Positions 41,789 to 50,858 of a stretch of 56,238 nucleotides of DNA are shown piece by piece. This stretch comes from Muribaculaceae bacterium. GTDB taxonomy: Bacteria; Bacteroidota; Bacteroidia; Bacteroidales; Muribaculaceae. The number at the start of each line of letters is the position of its first letter. Position 1 is the first letter of the stretch. The stretch covers positions 77,381-133,618 of the forward strand of contig JAIDDJ010000033.1 of NCBI GenBank assembly GCA_029055345.1. Direction: 5' to 3'. The notes under the pieces were generated by a model that worked only from the letters and a program-made list of their open reading frames with translations, made no database searches and was not told the DNA's origin. Position numbers and translations under genes: made by a program.

Positions 41789-42781
41789 ATGAATCTTAGA
41801 AAATTTTTCATTCTGGTATTATTGTCGGTTGCTGTCTGTGCTTCCGCCTTTTCCCAGTCTGTTTCTGTCAAGGCATCTCTCGACTCTGTTAATGTGCAGA
41901 TGGGACGGATGTCGACCATCCATATATCCGTTTCTCAACCCGAAGGGTATAAAGGGCATTTTCCTCTATTCTCTAAAATGACCGAAAACGGAATCATTCC
42001 GATTTGTGGCGATAGCGTTGAATTAAGATATCCCGTTGCCGTTGATTCAGTTTCTTCCAATGGTAGGCTTAATATCAAACTTGATATCCCCGTTCAGTCT
42101 TTTGATTCAGGATATTATCAACTGCCTCCTTTTGATTATGTGATTGCTAAGGATACTGTCCGCTCAAACGCTCTTGTCCTTAAGGTATATCCGGTCAACG
42201 CCACTGCCGATACTCCTATTGGTGATTTTGCATCTACAGCTGATCCGGCTGATCCATCATTCTTTGATTTCCTGCCGGATTGGGTTATTGATTTCTGGTG
42301 GCTGTTTATAATTGTGATTCTGGCTTTAATCGCATTAATTTATGGGCTCCGTAAATATCGTAAGGAAGGCTCTCTCTTGCCTAAGAAACCTGAGCCTCTG
42401 CCTTATGACGTGGCCATCAATTCTCTTCGTGATCTTAAGGAACGTCAGCTCTGGCAGCAGGGTGAAGAAAAGGAATACTATACTCAGTTGACTGACATAC
42501 TAAGGAAGTATCTTTATGGCCGATTCGGAATCAATGCAGGCGAATTGACTTCCCGCCAGATTCTCAACCGTGTTCGTGCAAACAAGGAAATAGCAGATAA
42601 ACTCCCATATTTCAAACAAATCCTGAGTATGGCTGATTTTGCAAAATTCGCGAAAATCCGTCCATTGCCTGAGGATAATATTCAGGCTTACGACAATGCA
42701 CTCCGGTTTGTTGAGGAAACTAAACCGCTTCCTACGGCCGAGGAAGCGGAATCAACTGAAAAGAAAGGAGGTGACAAATGA
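41789..42781 (+). CDS. DUF4381-like membrane protein of the Bat operon
   Basis: 330 residues. A signal peptide (about 1-23) is followed by a periplasmic beta-rich domain, one membrane helix near 170-190 (WWLFIIVILALIALIYGL), and a cytoplasmic helical domain with YYTQLTDILRKYLYGRFGI, as in the DUF4381 family that accompanies bat genes. The same helix pattern recurs in the long BatD C-terminus. Stop overlaps batA in ATGATG. Confidence 0.8.
   Translation: MNLRKFFILVLLSVAVCASAFSQSVSVKASLDSVNVQMGRMSTIHISVSQPEGYKGHFPLFSKMTENGIIPICGDSVELRYPVAVDSVSSNGRLNIKLDIPVQSFDSGYYQLPPFDYVIAKDTVRSNALVLKVYPVNATADTPIGDFASTADPADPSFFDFLPDWVIDFWWLFIIVILALIALIYGLRKYRKEGSLLPKKPEPLPYDVAINSLRDLKERQLWQQGEEKEYYTQLTDILRKYLYGRFGINAGELTSRQILNRVRANKEIADKLPYFKQILSMADFAKFAKIRPLPEDNIQAYDNALRFVEETKPLPTAEEAESTEKKGGDK
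42764..42774 (+). promoter_or_regulatory. Full Shine-Dalgarno (AAAGGAGGTGA) before batA
   Basis: An 11-base perfect match to the 16S rRNA 3' end, ideally spaced from the ATG at 42778. It lies inside the last codons of the previous gene. Bacteroidetes mRNAs seldom carry such sites. Confidence 0.7.
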
Positions 42782-43755
42782 TGTTCCGTCATCCTTGGAT
42801 TCTATTTCTGTTAATCCTTTACGTCCCGCTTATAGCCTGGTATATATGGAAATGGCGGAATTCGAATGCATCGATTGGAATTTCTTCCGTGAAATCCTTC
42901 GCCAAATATCGAGCCACATGGAAAATTGGATTGATGCATTTCTGCTTTGCGCTGCAACTCGCGGCGATAGGATGTCTAATCGTTGCTCTTGCTCGTCCTC
43001 AGACGCATGATTCGTTGCGATCTTCTACGATTGAGGGTACGGATATTGTCCTGGCGATAGATATTTCCGGATCTATGACGGCAACTGACCTTAAGCCGAA
43101 TCGTATTGAGGCCGCAAAGGAGGTGGCTACAAAATTCGTCTCCCAGCGTCCAAACGACAATATCGGCTATGTGGTATTTGCCGGAGAGAGCCTCTCTCTT
43201 ATGCCCCTTACTACTGATAAGGCTGCGCTTGTCAATGCTATTAGTGCCACAAAAGCCGGCTCTTTACGTGATGGCACCGCTATCGGTGACGGTATTGCTT
43301 CTGCTATTAACCGGCTTGTATCGGGACAGGCCAAATCCAAAAGTCTTATTATTCTGACCGATGGCACAAATAATGCAGGAGATGTAGCGCCTGCTACTGC
43401 TGCCGATATCGCCCGGCAGAAAGGTATCAGGATCTATTCTATCGGTGTCGGTACAAATGGTTCGATTGCTATCACAGATCCCTATGGATTTTCCACCACT
43501 ATGATGGAAACCAAAATTGACGAGGTGGCTCTGAAAAGTATCTCCGATGCCACCGGAGGTAAGTATTTCCGCGCCACCGACTCTCATTCCTTGCGTAAGG
43601 TTTTCGATGAAATCGATGCCCTCGAAAAGTCTAAGATTAATGTCAATAACTTCACTCAGACTGAAGAGAATTTCATGCCCTGGATTTGGGCTGCCCTGGC
43701 GGCTTTTGTCCTGATGCTCGTCATTCGCTATACTGCGTTGCGTAGAATTCCCTGA
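42778..43755 (+). CDS. batA: BatA, VWA-domain membrane protein
   Basis: 325 residues. Membrane helices flank a von Willebrand A domain with MIDAS motif AIDISGSM and LTDGTNNAGD, the final helix at about 300-320. In Bacteroides fragilis the bat genes were linked to aerotolerance. It overlaps the preceding gene by four bases and has an unusually full Shine-Dalgarno sequence. Confidence 0.95.
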   Translation: MMFRHPWILFLLILYVPLIAWYIWKWRNSNASIGISSVKSFAKYRATWKIGLMHFCFALQLAAIGCLIVALARPQTHDSLRSSTIEGTDIVLAIDISGSMTATDLKPNRIEAAKEVATKFVSQRPNDNIGYVVFAGESLSLMPLTTDKAALVNAISATKAGSLRDGTAIGDGIASAINRLVSGQAKSKSLIILTDGTNNAGDVAPATAADIARQKGIRIYSIGVGTNGSIAITDPYGFSTTMMETKIDEVALKSISDATGGKYFRATDSHSLRKVFDEIDALEKSKINVNNFTQTEENFMPWIWAALAAFVLMLVIRYTALRRIP

Positions 43756-43779
43756 TTCGTCTGACTTTGATTGCTGATT

Positions 43780-44823
43780 ATGTTTAGTTTTGCATATCCC
43801 GGCTTATTGCTGCTCCTGCTGCTCGTGCCTTTCGTTGCTCTCCTTTATGTCTGGGCGAGATATGCGCGCAGGATTAAATTGAAGAGGTTCGGTCAGCCGG
43901 ATGTCATTAGGGGACTCATGCCGGAAGTCTCTCCATATAAGCCCCCTCTTAAATTCACTTTATATTGCATCGCTTTGACTTGTGTGATTCTTGCTTTGGC
44001 GCGGCCGTGGGGTGGTGTGAAAGATGAGAAGACTGTAAAGCAGGGTATTGAGGTTATCATTGCTATGGATGCTTCAAATTCCATGCTCGCTTCTGCTTCC
44101 GACCAGCCTGATGGCCCCGCGAGAATGCGCACTGCAAAGCTCGTTCTCGAAAAACTTATCAACAGACTCGATAATGATCGTGTCGGTCTGATTGAGTATG
44201 CCAGCCAGCCTTACACCCTTATCCCCGTAACAAATGATTATGTGTCGGCAAAAATGTTCCTCAATTCGATCGACCCATCTCAGATTGACGAACAAGGCAC
44301 AAATATTGCCGCTGCGATTAATATGGCCGTCAATTCATTCAGCGATAACAACGATCTTGGAAAGGCTATTATTCTTATCACTGATGCCGAGGAGCTGGAG
44401 GATCAGGATGCTGTGGAGTCGGCTGTAAAAGATGCCGTGAAAAAGGGAATTCAAGTAGATGTGGTGGGTGTCGGCTCTTCCACACCGGTAACAATTCCGG
44501 AAGGGAACGGATATATGATTGATGAGCAGACGGGCGAACCTGTCAGAACAGCTCTCAATGAAGGCCTCGCTGCCAAGATTGCTGAAACCGGTATGGGCGT
44601 TTATGTTAATGCCTCTTCTCCGGATGCCTTGAATGAACTTGATCACAAACTTTCTTCCTTGAAAAAAGCAGCTATGGAATCAAGTGTTTATGCCCAGCAT
44701 GATGAATTGTTCGCAATATTCGCCTGGCTCGCTCTCGCTTGTCTGATTGCTGATATTTTCCTGCTTGATCGCAAAATATCATGGCTTGATAAAATCACCT
44801 TCTTTAAAAAGGAATCGAAATGA
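43780..44823 (+). CDS. batB: BatB, VWA-domain membrane protein
   Basis: 347 residues from ATG 43780 (MFSFAYPGLL). The N-terminal helix pair is followed by a VWA domain with IAMDASNSMLA and ITDAEELEDQDAV; a C-terminal helix anchors it near residue 325. It is a paralogue of BatA, with lower similarity. The stop overlaps batC in ATGA. Confidence 0.95.
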   Translation: MFSFAYPGLLLLLLLVPFVALLYVWARYARRIKLKRFGQPDVIRGLMPEVSPYKPPLKFTLYCIALTCVILALARPWGGVKDEKTVKQGIEVIIAMDASNSMLASASDQPDGPARMRTAKLVLEKLINRLDNDRVGLIEYASQPYTLIPVTNDYVSAKMFLNSIDPSQIDEQGTNIAAAINMAVNSFSDNNDLGKAIILITDAEELEDQDAVESAVKDAVKKGIQVDVVGVGSSTPVTIPEGNGYMIDEQTGEPVRTALNEGLAAKIAETGMGVYVNASSPDALNELDHKLSSLKKAAMESSVYAQHDELFAIFAWLALACLIADIFLLDRKISWLDKITFFKKESK

Positions 44824-45593
44824 AGTTAAGATATATTTTAATTTTGATTGCGGCGCTTGTCGGTTCGGGCATTGTCCCTTCCGATGCTCTCGCCTCAAAC
44901 CGTAAGGAAAGACGTTTGATTTCTAAAGGCAATGATGCATATAAACAGCGTAATTTTGCGGATGCCCAAACGCTTTATCAGGCTGCCCTTGAGGAAAATT
45001 CGGCTTCTGCTGAAGCGCTGTATAATCTTGGCCTTAGCCAGATTCGTCAGATTGTCAACATTAATGATACTACTCCGGAAAATAAATCCAAGCTCGATGT
45101 AGCCCGCAAGAATTTCCAGAATGTAGCCGGTATGGCTAAGGACAAACCGGGATTGGCTGCTAAAGCGAATCTTAATCTTGGAAATATTGAATTTAAAGCG
45201 AAGGAATTCCAGAAGGCAGTGGATTATTACAAGCAGGCTCTTAGAATCGACCCTAATGATGACAAGGCCAGAAAGAATCTTCGTATCGCGCAGCTGAATC
45301 TGAAAAACCAGCAGAACCAACAGAACCAGGATAATCAGAACCAGAATCAGGATCAGAAGAATCAGGATAAAAATAAAGATCAGCAGCAAGATAAAGACCG
45401 GAATCAAGATCGCGACAACAATCAGGATAAAGACAACGAAAAAGAAAAACAGCAGGATAACAATATAAGTAAACAATCGGCGGAGCGAATCCTTAAAGCT
45501 GTCGATAATAAGGAAAGCGCCACGCGGGCCAGGGTATCAAAAGGAAATGAGAAATCAGAAAACGCTCGGGGCCGTAATATGCGGAGATGGTAA
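44820..45593 (+). CDS. batC: BatC, TPR protein with Asn/Gln/Asp/Lys-rich tail
   Basis: 257 residues. Signal-like N-terminus, then two to three TPR repeats (about 30-160), including AEALYNLGLSQIR and AVDYYKQALRIDPND. Residues of about 162-215 are a low-complexity run of Gln, Asn, Asp and Lys. The C-terminus SAERILKAVDNKE...NMRRW is typical of BatC. Probably a periplasmic scaffold for the Bat complex. Confidence 0.93.
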   Translation: MKLRYILILIAALVGSGIVPSDALASNRKERRLISKGNDAYKQRNFADAQTLYQAALEENSASAEALYNLGLSQIRQIVNINDTTPENKSKLDVARKNFQNVAGMAKDKPGLAAKANLNLGNIEFKAKEFQKAVDYYKQALRIDPNDDKARKNLRIAQLNLKNQQNQQNQDNQNQNQDQKNQDKNKDQQQDKDRNQDRDNNQDKDNEKEKQQDNNISKQSAERILKAVDNKESATRARVSKGNEKSENARGRNMRRW

Positions 45594-45620
45594 TTTTTAC
45601 CTGTTATATATTGTTTCGAT

Positions 45621-46550
45621 ATGAATAAGACAAGGTTTTATCTCAGAAGGTTCGCATTTTTAGCTGCTTGTTTCTCTTTGATGTCTCTATGCTCGACGGC
45701 TTTTAAGGCTTCGGCAAAAAATTCTGAAAATGTTTTTTTAGAATGTATCGTCGACAATCAGACAGTCTATGAGAATCAGCCTGTATCGGCTACCGTCTGG
45801 CTATATTCATCCTCCCCCGACATCTCCTATGTCAACAGGGTAGGGGAGCCATCGGTGAACGGAGAACCTCTTGAGTCTTATCGCCCTTTTAGAGTGCCTG
45901 TGAATACTCAGCGTAAGCGCATCAAAGGAAAAGACTATTATGCATTTCAAATAGAGTCTTTTGTCTTTTCTATCGATAATAAGGGAAATCATTTCTTATC
46001 TCCCGCTACCTACCAGGTAGGTATTTCTGAACCCGTTGTTGTGAATGACCCTTTCTGGGGCCCTGTCACAACTTCGCGGACATCTAAATTTGAGCTATCT
46101 TCCGATAATGTCAAAATTAAGGTCCGCAAACTTCCGGACTCGCCCAAAGGTACCAACTTCTCCGGTGCCGTAGGAAATTTCGAAATAAAGACTTTCATTC
46201 CAAAGGGCGATATATTTATCGGTGAGGAAGCCACGGCTTTCGTCGTGATTTCAGGTCCGGGAAATATCCCGGTATCGGTAATGCCCGAATATAGAAGTGC
46301 GTTCGGTACAAACGTGCGTTTGAAATCGGTTTCTGAAAATCGTTCGGAGAAGATGGTAGATGGCAAATTGGTTTCCGAGCTCTCCCTTGAATTTACTTTT
46401 ATTCCGGAAAGTTTATCTGACTCTGAAATTGGAGCCATGTCTTTTGGATTCTTCAATCCGGAAAATGAGAAATTCGTTACGATCCGGTCCGATGTCGTGA
46501 AAGTTCCCGTTAAATCTTCAACTTCTAAACGTGAGAAAATTTCTATATGA
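45621..46550 (+). CDS. Short BatD-like protein
   Basis: 309 residues. A signal peptide (about 1-33) is followed by a beta-rich BatD domain (CIVDNQTVYENQPVSATVWLY, then FSGAVGNFEI, as in the longer BatD). The C-terminal membrane and cytoplasmic parts of BatD are absent, so it should be wholly periplasmic or outer-membrane-facing. It lies 27 bases after batC and 23 bases before the long batD. Confidence 0.85.
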   Translation: MNKTRFYLRRFAFLAACFSLMSLCSTAFKASAKNSENVFLECIVDNQTVYENQPVSATVWLYSSSPDISYVNRVGEPSVNGEPLESYRPFRVPVNTQRKRIKGKDYYAFQIESFVFSIDNKGNHFLSPATYQVGISEPVVVNDPFWGPVTTSRTSKFELSSDNVKIKVRKLPDSPKGTNFSGAVGNFEIKTFIPKGDIFIGEEATAFVVISGPGNIPVSVMPEYRSAFGTNVRLKSVSENRSEKMVDGKLVSELSLEFTFIPESLSDSEIGAMSFGFFNPENEKFVTIRSDVVKVPVKSSTSKREKISI

Positions 46551-46573
46551 CCTTTTGACACGGTTTAATTATC

Positions 46574-48418
46574 ATGCATTTTAGAGATATGTCGAAAAAA
46601 TTGCTCTTATTTTCTCTTGTATTAATTATCGCATCGGCTTGTCTTGAAGCCGCATCGGTTTCAATATCGGTTTCGCCACAGTCGGGGAAAAGTAAAATTG
46701 AAGTCAACGACCTCTTTTATCTTACCCTGAATGTCTCGGATGCAACTGTCGAGCCGCAGGCTCCGCAACTGAAGGGGGCCCGGCTTGTTTATTTCGACAT
46801 GATGAGCGGAAGCGCCCAATCTTATACCGTCAACGGTGTTACTCGTGGTAGTTACTCCGGAAGGTGGGTCGCTACTTATAGAGCTTTGGCTCCGGGTTCC
46901 TATTCTGCGGGACCGGTCTCTATTGGCGATGCAAAAAGCAACCAGGTGAAATATTCTGTCGTTGGTGCCGGGGCTTCAGGAAGTTCTTCGGCGGATGCGC
47001 AGGATGCTTCTGCCGCGAAGTCGAATGCCGGTCCGGACTCACAGGATGATAATGGAAAACCCCGTTATATCGGTAAAGGCGACAGCAATCTCTTTCTGCG
47101 AGCCAGTGTCTCTTCAAGTTCAGCTTACGAGCAGCAGGCTCTCGTTTATACCCTTAAAATATATACCACCTACGATGGCTTGAATTTTCTCGGTGCCACT
47201 GCATCACCGAAGTTTGACGGCTTTGTTGTAGAGCAGTCTTCGGATATCTCCACTTCCTGGTCGTTCGAAGTGCTCGATGGAAAGACTTATAAGTCGGCCG
47301 TCGTGGCACGATACATTATTTTCCCGCAGATGACCGGTAGCCTCAGAGTGGTCGGAAACACCTATACAGTCTCGGTGAGTCAACGTGAATATTACCATGA
47401 CTCTTTCTGGGGGAATCTGTCTTACAGTAAGCCTCTCCAGCTCAATGTTACTCCCAACGATCTTGTCATAAACGTCAACCCTCTTCCGGAACCCAAACCC
47501 GCAGATTTCTCAGGTGGAGTAGGGCAGTTCTCAATATCATCCTCTCTCTCTTCTCAGGAGTTCAAGAGTAATCAGGCCGGTTCTATTGTTTACACGGTGA
47601 AAGGCTCTGGTAATGTAAAATATGTCCAGTTGCCTGATCTTGATGCCCTGTTCCCTCCCGAAATCGAAGTATCGACTCCTAAGACTACTCAGGATATCAA
47701 AATCGGCTCCTCCAATACATCAGGAAGCATTACTTTCGATTATTCAATCATGCCTCTCGATGAGGGAAATTTCAGAATCCCCGTGGTGAAGTTGGTTTAT
47801 TTCAACCCGGAAGCCGGAAAGTATGAGACAGCTGTGGCGAAAGGATATGATATTAATGTTGGCAAAGGATCGGGTCCGGCTGCAAAAATATCAAGAGCGC
47901 CCAAGTTTGATTCGAAATTAATGGATGTGTCTTCCGATGGTCTTGCCTTATCTCATAAACCATGGGTGTATGGTTCTTACTTCTGGCTGTTCTTTATCAT
48001 TCCTGTCGCGTTCTTGATTATAGTGATTATCGCTTTCAGAAGATATAAATCGATTCATGCCGATATGGCTTCGTTCAAGTCCGGCAGGGCCGATAAGATT
48101 GCACGAAAACGATTGAGGAAAGCGGCTAATGCTATGAAAAAGAACGATAAGGAGATATTCTACCATGAATTGCTGCTCGCCCTTTGGGGTTATATTAGCG
48201 ACAAATTAAAAATGCCCACATCTGAACTTATGCGTGATAATATCCGTCAGGTCCTTTCTCAGAAGAACATTTCCTCCGAATCAATCGACCGCTTTATTGA
48301 GGCCATTGATGAGGCCGAGTTCGCCAAATATTCTTCAGCTGCAGGCTCTCAAAGTTTGTCGCAGGCTTACGATGGAGCCGTCAGGATTATCAACGATATG
48401 GAAAAAGAATTTAAATAA
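46574..48418 (+). CDS. batD: BatD, large beta-sandwich membrane protein
   Basis: 614 residues. Signal peptide, then oxygen-tolerance (BatD) domains (VSPQSGKSKIEVNDLFYLTL; FSGGVGQFSI), a Ser/Ala/Asp linker near 135-160 and one membrane helix at about 463-485. The C-terminal cytoplasmic part (FYHELLLALWGYISDKLKMP) repeats the helix pattern of the DUF4381-like gene at 41789. An ATG at 46589 is an alternative start. Function within the Bat complex is not established. Confidence 0.93.
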   Translation: MHFRDMSKKLLLFSLVLIIASACLEAASVSISVSPQSGKSKIEVNDLFYLTLNVSDATVEPQAPQLKGARLVYFDMMSGSAQSYTVNGVTRGSYSGRWVATYRALAPGSYSAGPVSIGDAKSNQVKYSVVGAGASGSSSADAQDASAAKSNAGPDSQDDNGKPRYIGKGDSNLFLRASVSSSSAYEQQALVYTLKIYTTYDGLNFLGATASPKFDGFVVEQSSDISTSWSFEVLDGKTYKSAVVARYIIFPQMTGSLRVVGNTYTVSVSQREYYHDSFWGNLSYSKPLQLNVTPNDLVINVNPLPEPKPADFSGGVGQFSISSSLSSQEFKSNQAGSIVYTVKGSGNVKYVQLPDLDALFPPEIEVSTPKTTQDIKIGSSNTSGSITFDYSIMPLDEGNFRIPVVKLVYFNPEAGKYETAVAKGYDINVGKGSGPAAKISRAPKFDSKLMDVSSDGLALSHKPWVYGSYFWLFFIIPVAFLIIVIIAFRRYKSIHADMASFKSGRADKIARKRLRKAANAMKKNDKEIFYHELLLALWGYISDKLKMPTSELMRDNIRQVLSQKNISSESIDRFIEAIDEAEFAKYSSAAGSQSLSQAYDGAVRIINDMEKEFK

Positions 48419-48442
48419 TCGCAGAGCCTTTAATTTTTCGAT

Positions 48443-49291
48443 ATGAATTGTTTCAAATATATTATCTCACTTTTTGTGACATTTATTCTTACCGGAACAA
48501 TGTGTCATGCAGCCGAGGTAGATCAGGTGATAGCAAATGCTGATTCCGCATATAAAAGTGAAGATTTCGGCCGAGCAATAACTCTTTATAATCAAATCTT
48601 GGAAAAGGATGGTTCTTCTGCCGAATTACTGTTCAACCTCGGCAACGCTTACTCACGTAGTGGAGATTATGGCCATGCCCTCCTTTCTTATTTAAGAGCT
48701 TTGCGCATTGACCCCTCAAATAAGAATGTGAAGCATAATATTGAATTCATCACATACAAAGTGGCGGAAGCTAATAAGAGCGAACTAAGAGGTAAAAAAT
48801 ATTCTCTTGATGCCGAACCCACATCATTCTTCTATTCTCTAAAAAAATACATTTCTGCAGATCACACCTCAAATCTCTGGGCTGCATGGAGTGCTTGCTC
48901 GTTTTTCCTTTTTATCCTTGCGCTTGCTGCCTACATGTTCACTTCTGACGTTTTGGTGCGCAAAATTGGTTTCTTCGGTGGATTCGTTTGCCTTGGCGTT
49001 TCTTTAATTACTATAATTTTTGCTTTTATGGCCGCATCTTTCAAATCCGATGATGGTGTGATCATAGAGCCCAAGGTAAAACTTCATACAGAAGCATCTA
49101 TCTCTTCCAAGGAATCTCCTGTAGCGCTGACACGAGGCACGGCTATGAAAATACTCGACTCATATCCCGCAGGCGATAAGAATCCCCAATGGTATAAAGT
49201 GAAACTCAATTCCGATTTTATCGGCTGGATTCAATCATCTGATTTTGAACCCGTCGAGTTCAATTTAAAACTCGATGATGATACTCTGTAA
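48443..49291 (+). CDS. batE: BatE, TPR and SH3-like membrane protein
   Basis: 282 residues. Signal peptide, two TPR units (AITLYNQILEKDGSSAELLFNLGNAYS; LLSYLRALRIDPSN), two membrane helices at about 150-200, and a C-terminal SH3b-like domain (LHTEASISSKESPVALTRGTAMKIL..., then WYKVKLNSDFIGWI). The domain order matches BatE. It ends the Bat operon; no terminator was found in the 150 bases that follow. Confidence 0.92.
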   Translation: MNCFKYIISLFVTFILTGTMCHAAEVDQVIANADSAYKSEDFGRAITLYNQILEKDGSSAELLFNLGNAYSRSGDYGHALLSYLRALRIDPSNKNVKHNIEFITYKVAEANKSELRGKKYSLDAEPTSFFYSLKKYISADHTSNLWAAWSACSFFLFILALAAYMFTSDVLVRKIGFFGGFVCLGVSLITIIFAFMAASFKSDDGVIIEPKVKLHTEASISSKESPVALTRGTAMKILDSYPAGDKNPQWYKVKLNSDFIGWIQSSDFEPVEFNLKLDDDTL

Positions 49292-49368
49292 AGCCGTAAA
49301 ATATATATTCAATAGTAAAAATATTGTTTTTAATTTAAATTTCTCTTTGAAAACCCATATTTTTTACT

Positions 49369-49376
49369 TAACTTAG
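49369..49376 (+). promoter_or_regulatory. Possible -7 box (TAACTTAG) of the HTH/usp/mutS2 unit
   Basis: TAACTTAGC differs at one position from TAnnTTTG and lies 65 bases before the ATG at 49442. Confidence 0.35.
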
Positions 49377-49441
49377 CAAAACATAACAGAAACAATTCTC
49401 TCCGTTGAAAAACTCATAACGTAATTTTAACCACAATAACC

Positions 49442-49699
49442 ATGAGCAAGACCATCACATTCAACGAACTGCGTCGACTCAAAGACAGTCTTCCCGACGG
49501 CTCGACTCACCGCATTGCAGACGAACTTAATGTAACTGTGCAGACAGTCCGGAATTATTTCGGAGGTGTTAACTATGAGTTTGGTAAGAATGCAGGTTTG
49601 CATATCGAGCCGGGTCCTGATGGCGGTATCGTTGTCCTTGATGACACTACTATCTACGATATGGCCATCAAAATTCTCGAAGAGCAGAATAATAATTAA
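49442..49699 (+). CDS. Small helix-turn-helix protein conserved in Bacteroidales
   Basis: 85 residues. The stretch GSTHRIADELNVTVQTVRNYFGG at about 20-42 is a good helix-turn-helix with a recognition helix like those of LacI and IS regulators. The C-terminal part (GPDGGIVVLDDTTIYDMAIKILEEQ) forms a small beta hairpin and helix. It is the first gene of a run with usp and mutS2 (gaps 14 and 11 bases). Probably DNA-binding; target unknown. Confidence 0.8.
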   Translation: MSKTITFNELRRLKDSLPDGSTHRIADELNVTVQTVRNYFGGVNYEFGKNAGLHIEPGPDGGIVVLDDTTIYDMAIKILEEQNNN

Positions 49700-49713
49700 A
49701 CTCGATTTTTCTA

Positions 49714-50847
49714 ATGGGGACGACCGATGACTTTTTTACACTCGTTGTGCTTTCGAAGCCCGGTGCCGACAGATTGAAACAGATTCTTGAATTTCATGGC
49801 GTTGATGTTCATTTGAATGATTTCAGTCATGCTGCAACTGACGATGTGGTAAATGCTGTCGAAGTCAGAATTCCCCTTAAGTCTCTCGAAATCGGCCTTA
49901 AGATTTTGGAGAGTGGCCAGTTGGCCTCTGCTCCCGTGTCGCTAATGAAAATGACAGGTATGGGTAATTCTTTGCTCATACCTGTCGATTTCTCCCCCGC
50001 AAGTCTGACTGCTGTTAAATTAGGATTCTTAATTGCAAGAAAACTAAATGTCGAGCCTATTGTGCTACATGCTTTCGTGGCTCCGGTATTCCCCTCCGAA
50101 CCTTTCGGGGAAGATCCCGATAATCCTGCACTTCCTCCCCTCGAGGAAGAGGTCCAGGAGAGTCAGGCGCTTTATGATATTGATGCCCGGAAACTTGCGA
50201 AGTTCAAACAGCAGATTCTAAAGGCCCAGCAGGATGGTTCTGTTACAGATATCCATTTCTCTACCTGTATACTCGAAGGTATCCCCGAACAGGTGATTCA
50301 GGAATATTGCAAGCAGAATAAACCGATTCTCGTCGTTATGGCCACAAGAGGAGTCCATAAAAAGGAAGCGGACCTCGTCGGGAGTGTGACGGCTGAAGTT
50401 ATTGATTCTTGTCGTGTCCCAATTTTCACTGTTCCCGAAAATTGTTCTTTCGAAGATTTATCCAGATTCAAAAGAATTTTGTATTTCTGCACGTTTTCTG
50501 CCGCCGATGCCTTCAATTTGCGCGGGCTTATGCGAATAAGTGATTTTCCGGCTGCTCAGGTCTCTCTGCTCCCTGTAAGCGACCGGCCTTTTGATAATGT
50601 CAAGAGCCGACTCGAAGATCTTGCCAACTTCTTTAATCAGACCTATCCCACTGCTTCTTTTCATGCGGCTGCTCTGTCCAAAGGTAAGTTTGAGGATTCT
50701 CTGCGTGATTTCCTAAGTAATAATAAGATTGATTTAATTATAGTGCCCAATAAAAAGTCGAGCGCCTTCACCCGTTTTTTCCGTCCGACATTGGCCCATC
50801 GCATTCTTTTTGACAAAGATATTCCTCTCCTCGTCCTCCCTGTTTGA
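49714..50847 (+). CDS. Tandem universal-stress-protein domains with DUF2007-like N-terminus
   Basis: 377 residues. An N-terminal segment of about 75 residues (GADRLKQILEFHGVDVHLND) resembles small DUF2007/PII-like signal domains. A UspA domain follows (LLIPVDFSPASLTAVKLG, then VVMATRGVHKKEADLVGSVTAEVI with the nucleotide loop G-x2-x-x-G-S). A second, degenerate Usp domain ends with IIVPNKKSSAFTRFF. Only the first domain keeps a plausible ATP loop. Role in stress is family-based. Confidence 0.85.
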   Translation: MGTTDDFFTLVVLSKPGADRLKQILEFHGVDVHLNDFSHAATDDVVNAVEVRIPLKSLEIGLKILESGQLASAPVSLMKMTGMGNSLLIPVDFSPASLTAVKLGFLIARKLNVEPIVLHAFVAPVFPSEPFGEDPDNPALPPLEEEVQESQALYDIDARKLAKFKQQILKAQQDGSVTDIHFSTCILEGIPEQVIQEYCKQNKPILVVMATRGVHKKEADLVGSVTAEVIDSCRVPIFTVPENCSFEDLSRFKRILYFCTFSAADAFNLRGLMRISDFPAAQVSLLPVSDRPFDNVKSRLEDLANFFNQTYPTASFHAAALSKGKFEDSLRDFLSNNKIDLIIVPNKKSSAFTRFFRPTLAHRILFDKDIPLLVLPV

Positions 50848-50858
50848 TTTGATTTTCG

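Noticed and set aside
45300..45470. Asn/Gln/Asp/Lys-rich repeats in batC as a CRISPR-like or tandem DNA repeat
   Set aside because: The repeats are irregular CAG/AAT/GAT codons encoding a low-complexity tail within a normal BatC frame.
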